64,000 nt of DNA from Drosophila persimilis. Its lineage: Eukaryota; Arthropoda; Insecta; Diptera; Drosophilidae. Below the pieces are notes generated by a model. The model saw only the letters and a list, made by a program, of their open reading frames with translations, did no database searches and had not been told where the DNA came from. The position numbers were made by a program, and so were the translations under genes. The DNA is taken from positions 14,406,501-14,470,500 of the forward strand of contig NW_020825294.1 of the NCBI RefSeq assembly GCF_003286085.1. The letters run 5' to 3'. Shown here piece by piece: positions 1-9,702 of this stretch (within the stretch, counting starts at the first letter, position 1; the number at the start of each line of letters is the position of its first letter).

Positions 1-8
1 GCCGACGC

Positions 9-1106
9 GTGCTAGAAGAGTGTCACGACCATCCGACAGCAGGACACCTCGGAATCAGGAAGACAGCGACACGAATAGCCCAGAGGTACTACTGGCCCGG
101 ACTGCACCGAGATATCGCCCGATATATCCAGCAGTGCACCAAGTGCCAGCAGTACAAGGTGAGTCAAACAAAACCAGGAGGGAAGATGCACACCCGCCAA
201 GCCCCGGAACCACTGGACATCGTCTGCGCCGACTTCATTGGACCATTGCCCCAATCCAAACACGGCAATACTATGTTGCTGGTGTTCTTCGACGCCTTCA
301 GCAAGGCCACCACCGCACTACTGGAGACCGCTTTCCGGGAACGGATCCTAAGCCGCTTCGGAACACCACGGAAATTCGTATGCGACAACGGGACCCAATT
401 CACAAGTCGCTCTTTCCGAAAGTTCTGCAAACTAGCAGGCATGGAACTGGAGTATACGGCGCCCTATACGCCACAACAAAACCCCACGGAACGAGCCAAT
501 AGGACGATCAAAACCATGATCGCCCAGTACATCGATGGAGACCAGCGGACATGGGACGAGCTGCTGCCAGAACTCAGCCTAGCCATCAACAGCAGCACAT
601 CGGACACCACAGGCTTCAGCCCAGCATTCATCGTACTCGGCCGGGAACCTCGGTTGCCTGGAGCCTTGTACGAAGAGACGACCCCAGGACTAGGCGAAGT
701 GACAGAGACCCCAACCGACAAGGCCAAGCGACTCAAGGAAATCTTCGCCATCGTACAGGAAAATACCCAGCAGGCATCACAGACGCAGAGCAGGACCTAC
801 AACCTACGCCGACGCGAATGGAGACCCACGATCGGGACGCTCGTGATGCTACGCCAACATCACCTGTCCAAAGCGGCGGACAACTTCGCTGCCAAACTGG
901 CTCCCAAATATGAGGGGCCTTACAAAGTAATTAAATTTATTTCTCCCACCATAGCACGACTCCAGAAGCATCCGGGAAGACAACGACGAACGGCCGGACT
1001 AGCCGACCTCAAGGCCTACCACGACAACGAGCACACACTCACCAGCGAAGACAACGAAGACAACGATGACGACGACCCCAGCACCAGGAAAACCGCGAGT
1101 TCATGA
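9..1106 (+). pseudogene. Integrase, C-terminal part of pol, Osvaldo/Ulysses-like element (copy A)
   Basis: This is the 3' end of a Gypsy-superfamily pol gene, cut by the window edge. Integrase inserts the cDNA into the genome. An HHCC zinc finger is visible (paired His near residues 6-13, CTKC near 43-46). The three acidic catalytic residues follow: Asp in CADFIGP (~75), Asp in CDNGTQF (~125) and Glu in PTERANR (~163). A basic C-terminal domain ends in an acidic stretch rich in Asp and Asn. Just after the first Asp, at FSKATTALLE, the protein looks about eight residues short compared with relatives I know, so a small in-frame deletion is likely. The last 110 residues match the integrase tails at 33458-33856 and 39858-40256, so this is the same family in the other orientation. 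The Osvaldo/Ulysses name is inferred. Confidence 0.85.
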
Positions 1107-1741
1107 GGGCCACTTAAGGGATTAGAGTAAGAAATAGCCAGAACTAGAAAATGCACCGATCAGGGAAACCCAGGGCACAGGGCACATCAGTGGCACAGGT
1201 CAGGTTCTAACCAAACAAGGTTTCTTCCCCCCACCAGATCCGACATGGACAACCCAAGGACGAGCGACGCACAGCCTCTAGAGGCAGAGGATGGCACGGA
1301 GGGGCATCCTAGGGGTGCGTCGCCGCCCAGCTCAAGGCAACCACGGTCCACGACCAGCCAACCACCAGCAAGACACCACTCTCCGACCCCGCAAGCAGAA
1401 CCGGGCAACACCACGCGAGCCAACCAAAGGAGGACAGCGACCTGTCATTGGGCTTGGAAGAGGCAGAGGCGGGCGGACTGCTCAAAGCGTTCGAGGAGAT
1501 GCCCGAGCTAAACACGCTGCAGGAGGAGCAAGAATGGCCAATCGCCCCAGTCGCCTGGCGGGTCAGCACGCCTGACCGTCGCATCCCGCAAAGCCTGCTG
1601 GAAGGCGCCAGCGCTCAGGCAAACGCGGCGCGTCACGGGTGCAGCCGGATCCGCAGCCTAGAACACCACGACGGCCAACGCTTCCGCGTATCCATTAGTG
1701 GTGCGCATTTCACCGCGCCCCACCCCGAAGTAGGAAGGGAG
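1107..1741 (+). pseudogene. Remnant of the post-pol third ORF of copy A
   Basis: Between the integrase stop and the LTR this stretch matches the beginning (from about 1245) and end of the third ORF found in the 14.6 kb array. Roughly 850 bp from the middle of that ORF are missing, and the reading frame is broken. A 70-bp piece just after the pol stop that is present in the array copies (around 33370-33440 on the other strand) is also missing. It ends with the purine-rich tract aggaaggga directly before the LTR, the likely plus-strand primer. Confidence 0.7.
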
Positions 1742-1975
1742 TGTGAAGGCATAAGCCTCCACAATACAGATCACGACACCATCCCTTGAAGGGACCGCCC
1801 CGACGGTTGTTACCTAGTTTCATTATTATCTCCTGTTATCTTTATCTCATTATCTCATTATATTACTAGTATTATTATTATTACCAAGACAAACAAATGA
1901 ATCCTCAGTTCCTTAATTAAAATAAGAAATAGGCTAAGAAAACCAAAACAGTGGGGTTTTTTCTATTAGTAAGAG

Positions 1976-2150
1976 AACACACACGAAAGAGAGACGCACA
2001 CTACGGCCACGCAGCGAAAAGAGAACGCAACGAAGAGAACGGCTATACACACACGAAAGAGAGAACGCAACGAAGAGAACGGCTATACACACACGAAAGA
2101 GAGAACGCAACGAAGAGAACGGCTATACACAGAGGAAAGAGAGCGAAGCG
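1976..2150 (+). repeat. 40-bp tandem repeat in the LTR of copy A
   Basis: About three direct copies of a 40-bp unit containing cacacgaaagagagaacgc and ending in acggctat lie within the U3 part of the LTR. The array LTRs hold only a short, degenerate version of the same motif. Confidence 0.85.
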
Positions 2151-2794
2151 GCAGAGAAGCCGCCGATCGGCCTTACGACCACGCAGCCGAGGAAAGAGCC
2201 GACGGCGAAGCAGAGAATACACAGACGCAGCCGATCGCCCACGCCGCCGAGGCCGACAGCCGAAGCTGCGCAGCCACGAAGCGGCAGAGAAGCTGAAAAA
2301 GACAAAGCAGAGGCCTGGCACGGGCCAGCGCGGGCCAGGCTCAGGAGTGATCTCCGAGGGCTGAACAAGACCGGTTGTGTGACGGAAAAATAAGCCGCGA
2401 CCGCGGTGTGTAAAAAGAAAAGAACAAGTTGTGAGCACGCGGTGTACGAGATAAGCCGACGTGACGAGGACCCGCCGCGGGATACCAGGACCCCAAAGGA
2501 GGAAAACAAGGGTGAGCCACCTCACGTATGTGAGCTCTGGGGGGGAACAGATCGGTGCAGTAGGCAGGCATAGACAGAACATTCCCGCGGTTTTTTTTAC
2601 ATATCCATGCACACATGTGGTTTAATAGAAGTTTTTTTGGCGCTTATTTCCCCGCTGCAGGCGCGGGATTTTAAGTAGGGAAATGATCCGAAAAAAATAA
2701 AGACACCAACCTCCACCCACCTGTCTCAGAACATTCGCCCGTAGGAGTCACTCACTCCCCCTCCCCCTCTCTTCCCTTTTCCCGGGAGGCCCAG

Positions 2795-3012
2795 CGAAGT
2801 GGATGTGAGTCGTGGATCACGCAGCATTCACCAAGCTGGGTTTTTCCTCTCCTGTACCTTTTCCCCCTGGGGACCCGGCGATGCTGGATGTGAGTCGTGG
2901 ATTCACGCGGCATTTGCAAAGCTGGGTTCCCTCTCCTACACCCTCGCCCTGGGGACCTGGCGACGCAGATGTGAGTCGTGGATCATGCGGCATCTGCTAA
3001 GCTGGGCTCCCC
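2795..3012 (+). repeat. ~82-bp tandem repeats near the 3' end of the LTR
   Basis: Three imperfect copies share the core gtgagtcgtggat followed by a GC-rich spacer and cccggg/ccctgggg. The same repeats appear inverted in each array LTR (30200-30440, 36480-36790, 42880-43190), where the copy number is three, four and four. Confidence 0.85.
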
Positions 3013-3288
3013 TCTCCCATACCCTTCCGATCCCTGATCCAAACCGCTTCTCCCGCCACACATGACCCCCAACGCACGTCTCTGCAGCTCCCGCGCACGG
3101 CTTCACCCACGCCTCGTGGCCGGGCCAGGCCCGACCGTCCCACGATCCACCCCACGGGCGCGCTTTCGCCACGAGCGGCTCTCCCCTTAGGTCCTCACAC
3201 AACAAATTTTGCTGTGGGGAAGGACCGGGCCCTGGACAGACTGAGAAGCTGTACCTCGGCCTGAGAACTTCCTTACAAAGTTTATCTT

Positions 3289-4942
3289 TTAAATATTGGA
3301 ATGCATTTTGACATTCAGTTGACCACTCAAAGGGAACATTCTTTTTACATAATCTAGTTTTGTGCCGGGAATAGTCGGCGAAGTTTTTAATAAAACGTCT
3401 ATAATAATTGCAAAATGCAATAAATCGTCTAGCGCTGTCCGCATCATGTGGGACTGGATAGTTTTTGATGACGTCATATTTCTTGTCATCTGGCAAGATT
3501 CCTTTATCTGTGCATTTATGACCAAGAAAGGTCACTTCATGCATAAAAAATTAACAGTTTTGTGGATGTAATTTTAGGTTGTGTTTCCTACATATCTCAA
3601 AAATATCTGTTAAGTTTTTAAGCATATGTTTTTCGGAACAACCCATGACTATTAGATCGTCCATATACAGGAAGGCTTGCGAAGCTTCAAGTCCAGAGAA
3701 TGCTATAGTCATCATTCTTTGAAATGAATTCGGCGCTATTTTTAAACCAAATGGTAGTCGCGTGAAGCGATATGAGCCATTGCTCGTTGAAAAAGACGTT
3801 ATATTTCGCGAACTTTCTTCTAGTTCGATTTGATGAAAACCTGACATTAAGTCAAGGCATGAGAAATACTTTGCTCTACCTAGTTGATCCAAAATGTCAT
3901 CAATTCTAGGTAGTGGAAATTTGACGGCCAGGAGTTTTTTGTTTATTTGACGATAGTCAACTACTAATCGCCATTTCTTTTGTTCTGAACCCGGAAGGGC
4001 TTTCTTTGGGACAAGTAGAAGTGGGCTGTTGTATTCTGATACGGATGGTTCGACAATATTGTCGTTGATTAATTTTCCTACTTGTTTTTTAATTTCCTCA
4101 ACTTGGCTATGCGGACTTCGATAGTTCTTTATATATATAGGTTCGTCATCCCTCAATCTCAATTTCTGTTCATAAAAATTATTTGTTGTGATTGATTCGG
4201 TTTCAAGCCCGAATACGTCACTAAAATTGGTACATAGTTTAGTTAATTGCTTCTTGAATTGTACTGGGAAATGTTTGCTTAATTCAGCTATGACAGTTTT
4301 TTCTCGGATTTTTTGAGTTGTTTGAATTACCTTGTAATTCGAAAGTGGTTCATATTGTATGTTATTTATGTGTACTAATTGGTTGGTACTGGTTGTATTC
4401 AGCAATCGGACAAATGTATTATTTTTTGAAGTTATTGTATTTGCTACATAAATAGCAGGTTGAATTTCCTGGTTTGGGATCAATATGGTTTCTATATCGG
4501 ACGTTAATTCTATTTTTCTGACAACTTGTGATCTTGCTGGTAGAAGAATTGTATTGTTACCAGAACTGTATGTTATTGGAACATAAATTTTAATTTTTAT
4601 ATTATTTGGTCGTATTATTAACCAATCCTCTGCAGGTTTTAAGTCTATTAGGCAGTTTAATTCTTTTATGAAATCAATGCCTATTATTCCATCACACGGA
4701 ATTGCAAAATTCTGATTAACTAAATGGAAATTGTGTGGAATTATGTACTTATCTGTCTGTAGCTCTATTAGGGCAAGGCCTTGGGATGTTATTATACCTT
4801 CCCCTATTCCTTGAATATCTATTTTATTTTTTGTTTGAATGTCGTTAAAGACATCTGAATTTGCTTTTAATAGTGATATATTGGCACCTGTATCTATAAG
4901 GAATGTAAGTTGTTTTCCTGTTTTAGAATTGAGGAATGCCAC
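3289..4942 (-). pseudogene. Pol of the 412-like element: protease and reverse transcriptase, truncated
   Basis: The protein starts with an aspartic protease (LIDTGANISLL, with DTG as active site, ~residue 15; IIGIDFI further on). The reverse transcriptase follows with PLLLVPKK, WRLVVDYRQIN, FSCLDLMSGFHQIELEE, RLPFGLKIAPNSFQR and the catalytic YMDD box near residue 430. Reading is broken near 3545, where a stop separates LHPQNC from the continuation in MHEVTFLGHKCTDKGI. RT thumb and the start of RNase H (FIAFCNYYRRFIKNFADYSR) run to about 3289, where the LTR of copy A interrupts. RNase H and integrase are not in the window. This enzyme copies element RNA into DNA in cytoplasmic particles. Confidence 0.9.
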
Positions 4943-4986
4943 GAATATATTGAGATTGAGGTTGATTGTGTGAACCGCTGGATTTT

Positions 4987-6306
4987 TTAATTTAGTGTAT
5001 CTAAAGGATCTTGGGAGTTTCCCGAAGCTGTCTGGGTAACACGAACATTGTTCTGTCGTGTGTTTCCATTGCTATTGTATCTTTGGTTGTTATAGGTTCC
5101 ACCGTTATTACGGTTATTTCCCCTATAGCCAACACGACCTCTATTGTTATTATAGCTATTGTTGTTGTAAATATGGTTGTGGTTGTAACCACGACCATTT
5201 CCTCCACCACGATAGTTACCTCGAAAGTTACTACCGCGGTAGACTTGTCCTTGTCTGGTGTACAATATTGAACTTGCACTACCAGTCATCTCTGTACTAC
5301 ACTGTATATATTTTGCTACGGCATCATTCATTGTTGGGAATGTGCCTGCTTCTAGTATTGTTTTGAGTCTGCCGTGCTCGCAATTTTTAACCATTGTACT
5401 AATGGCCTCTTTGCAGCTGAACTTATCGGCGTGTTCCGCTGGCAAACCCTCATCAATGTATGATGCTTCTAGAAGTTTTCTCATATCATCAATCTCTGTT
5501 GTGAATTGGGCGGCTGTTTTGCCTTTTTGGCATACTTTTGCCATTTTAGCCTTTATAACATCTGATGACTCTCCGACAATAGTGTCTTGCAATTTCTTTA
5601 TTATTGCGCTAATGGTGGTTTCATCTTGTATTTTATACAATGTAGTTCCTATTACTTTTGATTTAATTACTTCTATAGCTAAATTTTCGTATGGTCCTTT
5701 CGTTAGATTGACCAATTTGACTGCCGTAATGAATCTTTGTAAATGGAGTTTCTGTCCATTAAATTCCGGAATGGCGTGCGAAATATCTTTGATATATGCC
5801 CGTTGGGCAATTGTTTCGTCTGCCATTGTGGTTGGTTCTTGCCCAACCACGCTGTTTGCTGAACTAGTCGACGGTTTGTCGTCGTTCACCGGATGGTTCG
5901 ATCTATTTGATCGAGAATCGTCTTCCGATATAATGATAATATTTTTTACATTCGGGGGCCTGGGACTTATTGGCCTTGATTCCGATTCTACAACTGGTAT
6001 ATATGTCGCAGCTGTGTTTAGAAGATTTGGGATGTGTATGTCTAGATTGAATTTTTCTTTAACGAATACTAATCGTTCCCTTAGACGTTTGAAGACGTCT
6101 GTAGCTTGAAACCAATGTATATCAGTAAGTCTTTGTCTGTTTTCTAGAAAAAGTTCTCTGACCTCATTATATATGTTTACCAAATTAGTTGTATGTTTAA
6201 TGACCGTACTATTTTGTGTAGGTCTGTTCTGCGTTAAGCATTTGTATGACTTATCGAATTCTGCTCTCAGAGTGCAAACTTTAGCGCAGATCGTAAGCCA
6301 GTCCAT
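4987..6306 (-). CDS. Gag of the 412-like element
   Basis: This intact 439-residue ORF precedes pol by 44 bp. The N-terminal half has charged helices, then a Ser/Pro-rich linker (~residues 110-155), then a capsid-like region containing IPEFNGQKLHLQRFITAV. The C-terminal 80 residues are rich in Gly, Asn, Arg and Tyr (RGNYRGGG, NNNRGRVGYRGNN), a nucleic-acid-binding tail in place of CCHC zinc knuckles, as in 412 and mdg1. The start codon at 6306 lies 10 bp after the stop of the preceding small ORF, so translation must re-initiate or skip. It would form the particle shell and package RNA. No disabling change is visible. Confidence 0.85.
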   Translation of the reverse strand: MDWLTICAKVCTLRAEFDKSYKCLTQNRPTQNSTVIKHTTNLVNIYNEVRELFLENRQRLTDIHWFQATDVFKRLRERLVFVKEKFNLDIHIPNLLNTAATYIPVVESESRPISPRPPNVKNIIIISEDDSRSNRSNHPVNDDKPSTSSANSVVGQEPTTMADETIAQRAYIKDISHAIPEFNGQKLHLQRFITAVKLVNLTKGPYENLAIEVIKSKVIGTTLYKIQDETTISAIIKKLQDTIVGESSDVIKAKMAKVCQKGKTAAQFTTEIDDMRKLLEASYIDEGLPAEHADKFSCKEAISTMVKNCEHGRLKTILEAGTFPTMNDAVAKYIQCSTEMTGSASSILYTRQGQVYRGSNFRGNYRGGGNGRGYNHNHIYNNNSYNNNRGRVGYRGNNRNNGGTYNNQRYNSNGNTRQNNVRVTQTASGNSQDPLDTLN

Positions 6307-6315
6307 ATGTGTTTT

Positions 6316-6645
6316 TTAATGTTGTCCATTCCGATTGGAAGACAATCTAACATTAGCAATCACAATTCTTCCTAGAATTTCATTTTCTATTATTTGGCTG
6401 TTTACGAGGATGCCGGGTATGGTTGATAATACGATACCCTTTTGTGTGGCATCACAATGAATTAGTGGTGAAAAAGGTAAATTATATTCGTTCATATATG
6501 AGTATTCGAACTCGTATATGCTAATTGGATTGGGGAATGCGGCTAAGATTGCTTTAGCTCTATATTCGAAATTTTCATTCCTATCGTGGGTAGCCCTAAT
6601 GGCTGCTGCTGTTCTACGAGACATTTTATTTTGTCTTTGTAACAA
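6316..6645 (-). CDS. Small ORF just upstream of gag, 412-like element
   Basis: A 109-residue ORF of unknown function lies immediately before gag on the same strand and ends 10 bp before the gag start. A second Met (MSRRTAAAIRATHDRN) may be the true start. No membrane segment or known motif is visible. Its position suggests a leader-encoded accessory peptide or part of an extended gag. Related elements of the 412 group also have small leader ORFs, which weakly supports it as real. Confidence 0.5.
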   Translation of the reverse strand: MLQRQNKMSRRTAAAIRATHDRNENFEYRAKAILAAFPNPISIYEFEYSYMNEYNLPFSPLIHCDATQKGIVLSTIPGILVNSQIIENEILGRIVIANVRLSSNRNGQH

Positions 6646-7004
6646 TATATTAAAGGCGGGAATTCTACCTGAAATGTACCCATGTACATGTATGTAAGAT
6701 TAATATTAAAGTATCGTTTATTAATAATGTTTTGATCGAAAAAGGGTACAAAGTGTTTGATTTAAGATGTGCAATTAATGATTCTGTTCTTCCGACGTTT
6801 TGTTAAACTTTCTGCTTCTACTTCCAACAACCGACTCCCATATCGATAACCCCTTATCGGCTAGGTCTTTTAAACATCGGTTAAGTCTGGTTATATCGGT
6901 TAGGTCTTATCGATGGTATCTTAAGTTCAAATGTTAATTTAGATGGGATAGTGTTAACTGCTTGATACACTGTCCTTTACATGTATTCGAGCTCTATTAT
7001 GCTC

Positions 7005-7262
7005 CTAGGGGTCGTTGAGACCAATTTTTTTTTTTTTAACTCTATCTAAATTGTTTGCCCTACTCATATATCTCTTTTTAATTATCTTATTATGTTTTAC
7101 ATACAATGTTAAAAGGAATTGTAAAACACTGACAATGGTTAAAATCAGAAGTAATAACCAGAGTGCATTGAGATCATCCCTGTGGTCTATTATTTTGACA
7201 TTATTGACCACATTGGCCGTATTGTCTTTGGTCTGACTATCGTCAGAACCGAACCAACCCAT
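7005..7262 (-). CDS. Small single-pass membrane protein ORF in the 412-like leader
   Basis: An 85-residue ORF begins MGWFGSDDSQ and carries one strong hydrophobic segment (ALWLLLLILTIVSVLQFLLT, ~residues 33-52). A basic tail rich in Lys and Arg follows (KIIKKRYM, DRVKKKKIG). I infer one membrane-spanning helix with a cytosolic basic end. The ORF sits 0.36 kb upstream of the next small ORF on the element strand. The function is unknown. Confidence 0.5.
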   Translation of the reverse strand: MGWFGSDDSQTKDNTANVVNNVKIIDHRDDLNALWLLLLILTIVSVLQFLLTLYVKHNKIIKKRYMSRANNLDRVKKKKIGLNDP

Positions 7263-7692
7263 GGTTATGATTTTCTCTCAAAAATTGGTTTCTACAATGT
7301 TGGGGCTTTTATTTTTTTTTTTTTTTAATTATCTGCTATTCATTTATTCTTTTCAATAATAAAAAAAAATTATTAAAATTTTTTTTTTTTCTCATGGTCA
7401 CACATATCTATATACCCTTCCTTTTTTTTTTTTACTCTTTAAAATTTCATCAATATAAATTTTTTTTTTTATATATATTTGACCAAAATGAAGGAAGGAA
7501 AAAAAATGTTAAGGGACATGTGATCGATTTACAGGTTTTTCAACATCGATCACATGGTTTTAGTAATAGCCTAACAGAGGTTAGTATTTTCAATTTGCAC
7601 TTTAAGGGTGCTTCAACTCGAGTTAGAAAATTATAATTATTGGCAGTATGAGGCATGGCATTTCTGCAGCTCAATTGCGTTACTTCGCTCTT
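7263..7692. other. T-rich leader of the 412-like element without a gene
   Basis: Long homopolymer T and A runs (7290-7460) dominate. No coding signal is convincing on either strand. A second T-rich patch lies at 8310-8395. Between 8400 and 8560 there is unique leader sequence without a recognisable feature. Confidence 0.6.
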
Positions 7693-8103
7693 TTATTGGC
7701 GAAGTTGTTTATTGATTTCCTTGATGCGCTCTTGGCAGCGTTGTCGGTCCTCTTCATTTGTATATGTTTTTTCCAGGTCCCGCTCCAGATGTCGTTGTTG
7801 AAGCAGCCGTTTGATCCGGCCGCCCCTCTTTGTTTTCTTCCTTGGCCTTTTTTCTTGTCTTGCCCTGTACTCAGCTATTGAGAGTGGGCGTGGTCCATCG
7901 TTTGGATACACTTCTAAGGCCTCTTGTAGGCTGAGTGCGTCCCTTTGCTCGGTAGGAGCAGCGTCGGCGAAGTCTTGTGCATTTTCTGCTGCTGGAGTGT
8001 TTGTGTTACTGTCCATCGACGGTGCAAGGGGCGGTCCTATGCCACTCGCACTTATATTATTGGTCCTTGCTGGGTCTGGTGGGGCCGGTGCTGGTCTTCG
8101 CAC
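7693..8103 (-). CDS. Small basic coiled-coil ORF in the 412-like leader
   Basis: The first ORF after the primer site encodes 136 residues. It has a Pro/Ala-rich N-terminus (an internal Met at MDSNTNTPAAENAQDF may be the real start). The conserved-looking PRPLSIAEYRARQEKRPRKK is followed by a basic stretch (KKTKRGGRIKRLLQQRHL) and a charged helix predicted to coil (TNEEDRQRCQERIKEINKQLRQ). I recall similar leader ORFs in 412/mdg1-type elements. An RNA-binding or regulatory role is a guess. Confidence 0.5.
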   Translation of the reverse strand: MRRPAPAPPDPARTNNISASGIGPPLAPSMDSNTNTPAAENAQDFADAAPTEQRDALSLQEALEVYPNDGPRPLSIAEYRARQEKRPRKKTKRGGRIKRLLQQRHLERDLEKTYTNEEDRQRCQERIKEINKQLRQ

Positions 8104-8574
8104 AGGTTTTTATATTGCGTGTACGCTCTTTGTAGCGCGGGCTGTTAAATCTTCTTGGGTGTCACCATGGGGGGTGTTATATATGTATTTCTGCTGTGGG
8201 TTTCCCTTGGCACTGGCACTGGGGACAGCACTATTTCAATAGTTTTTCCAATTAATCAATTTTCTTTTGACTTGGTCCGATTTTTTAAAACAAAATCACA
8301 TAGTATTATATTTTTTTTTTTTTCGGGCATTCTTTGTCTTTATTATTTTTAACACTTTTTTTTTTTTAAAATTTTTCTCTTTTTTTTTTCAATCCTTAGA
8401 TTGATCCATCGCGTAGGAGACATACATAGGTTAAGAACGGAGACCGATGTATAGGTATCCGAGGCTATTTTTCTTGGCATGGCGTTGAGCCGGTACATCG
8501 CACAACTGATCATGTGATCCAATTCGGGTATAAAAACATATTGACAGTCATTATACAATCTTAAGCTGAGGAAA

Positions 8575-9192
8575 ACATGCCCATGAGATGGGTCTTTCTA
8601 CCGGAAAATTACCCAAAGCACACCTTAAAGGTGGTGAAGGCTTGGTTTACGGGAAAAAATGTAAACGTTATGGCTTGGCTAAGTCAGTCTCCTGACTTAA
8701 ACCCATTTTAAAACCTTTGGGGTGACTTAAAACGTCGAATTGGTAAAAATGCTTTTCGAAAAGAAAAAGAATTGTGGAGAATTTGTGCAAAAAACGTGGT
8801 GTGAGATTCCAGTGGAGACTTGCCGCAAACTTATTGCTAGTATGCCAAGAAGAATGGCCGAAATCATCCAAAATAAGTGTGGCTATATAGGATACTATTA
8901 AAAGATTATAAATTATAAGAAAAAAGTGTAAAAATTTTGATACGCTTTTAGTTTTTCGATTTGGAGAATTGCTGTACTTATTATTTTGGCCAGCCCTTAT
9001 TTATGATTTTAAGGTTTAATCGATCATAAAATATATATTTGAAATAAAAAACGCTTATGACAAACATTTATATAGTCTATTGTAGGTTAGAAAACTAAAA
9101 GTAAATTTGATTTTTTAATTATGTTTATTAGAAAAGTTTTATAGGAAGTGAAAGAAAGCTCATAAGCGTGTACTTATTATTTTGGCCAGTAG
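8575..9192 (+). mobile_element. Tc1/mariner-like transposon remnant in the 412 leader
   Basis: Translated on the plus strand, 8575-8900 gives a broken Tc1-type transposase C-terminus: VMAWLSQSPDLNP is the region of the second/third catalytic acid, followed by NLWGDLKRRIGK. Several stops and frameshifts are present. The right terminus ends in cttattattttggccagtag at 9172-9192, and a second copy of the same motif lies inside at 8973-8994, suggesting a compound terminal repeat. The left inverted terminus is missing, so the element is truncated. It sits 8 bp from the 412 primer site, where a TA target is available. Confidence 0.7.
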
Positions 9193-9200
9193 TGTATATG

Positions 9201-9217
9201 TCCTGTCACGGTCGCCA
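9201..9217 (-). promoter_or_regulatory. Primer binding site, tRNA-Arg type, of the 412-like element
   Basis: Read on the minus strand, TGGCGACCGTGACAGGA directly follows the 5' LTR. This is the tRNA-Arg-complementary primer site typical of the 412/mdg1 group, where minus-strand DNA synthesis starts. Confidence 0.85.
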
Positions 9218-9702
9218 TGTAAAACGATGTTCAATCCTTTTGTTGGATCGTTGGGGCTCAACCCTCCGATCTGTTTTATTGTGTTTTATGTTCTGAATTT
9301 TACAATTGTGGTTTGGGCTTTTGTAAGCCAAAAGCCGCGGAGCTGCGCTGCCAGTGACGCCGGCAGCGGAGCGGCAGAACTATGTGTTCTTATCTCTTAT
9401 ATGTTAGTATGTATATGTGTGAATATGCTCAGCGCTGTTGGCAGCGAGAGCGCGAGGGAAGATATATGTGTGTATGCATGTATATTAGTGCCGTCAAGTC
9501 ATGGGAACATGCTGACGCTGCACTTGGGTCGCTCGAGGCATTCTTGAGTGAATCGTAATACGATCACCCAGAATGTCTGGGACTTTATTGTTACGTAAAC
9601 ACTGAAACAAAGTGTTACAGTGTGTATTCTTTAAGTACCGTCGGTACAGGTGGTATTCGAAATAATGAATACTTTACTTTACTTTAATATGAGCATACTA
9701 CA
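9218..9702 (-). mobile_element. 5' LTR of the 412-like element
   Basis: The 485-bp LTR begins TGTAGTATG at 9702 and ends TTTTACA at 9218 (minus strand), with TG...CA ends. An AATAAA signal lies near 9270. It carries promoter and polyadenylation functions. Its outer border abuts LOA/Bilbo ORF2, so the insertion interrupted that LINE. Confidence 0.85.

Larger units (their letters stand above)
1742..3277 (+). mobile_element. 3' LTR of the Osvaldo/Ulysses-like element (copy A)
   Basis: The LTR begins TGTGAAGGC right after a polypurine tract and ends CTTCCTTACA, giving the usual TG...CA termini. The same two termini bound the LTRs of the array at 29965-44531. It contains an AATAAA signal near 2696, followed by a G/C-rich stretch with ~82-bp repeats. 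Unlike the array LTRs it carries no Cep131-like insert, so it serves as the empty-site reference. To the right, 412-like pol sequence begins at 3278, so copy A inserted into that element. Its left flank lies outside the window and no TSD can be tested. Confidence 0.8.
3278..9702 (-). mobile_element. 412/mdg1-like LTR retrotransposon, 5' part
   Basis: On the minus strand the order is 5' LTR (9218-9702), primer binding site, a long T/A-rich leader with small ORFs and an inserted Tc1-like remnant, gag, then protease and reverse transcriptase. Pol is cut at 3278 by copy A; the remainder and the 3' LTR would lie left of the window. The tRNA-Arg-type primer site, an LTR beginning TGTAGTATG and a gag without zinc knuckles support the 412/mdg1 lineage. 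The element itself sits in a LOA/Bilbo LINE that resumes at 9703. Confidence 0.8.

Noticed and set aside
5258-6109. 283-codon plus-strand ORF
   Set aside because: Antisense of the 412-like gag, which has clear gag features.
9182-9547. 121-codon plus-strand ORF
   Set aside because: Antisense of the 412-like LTR.
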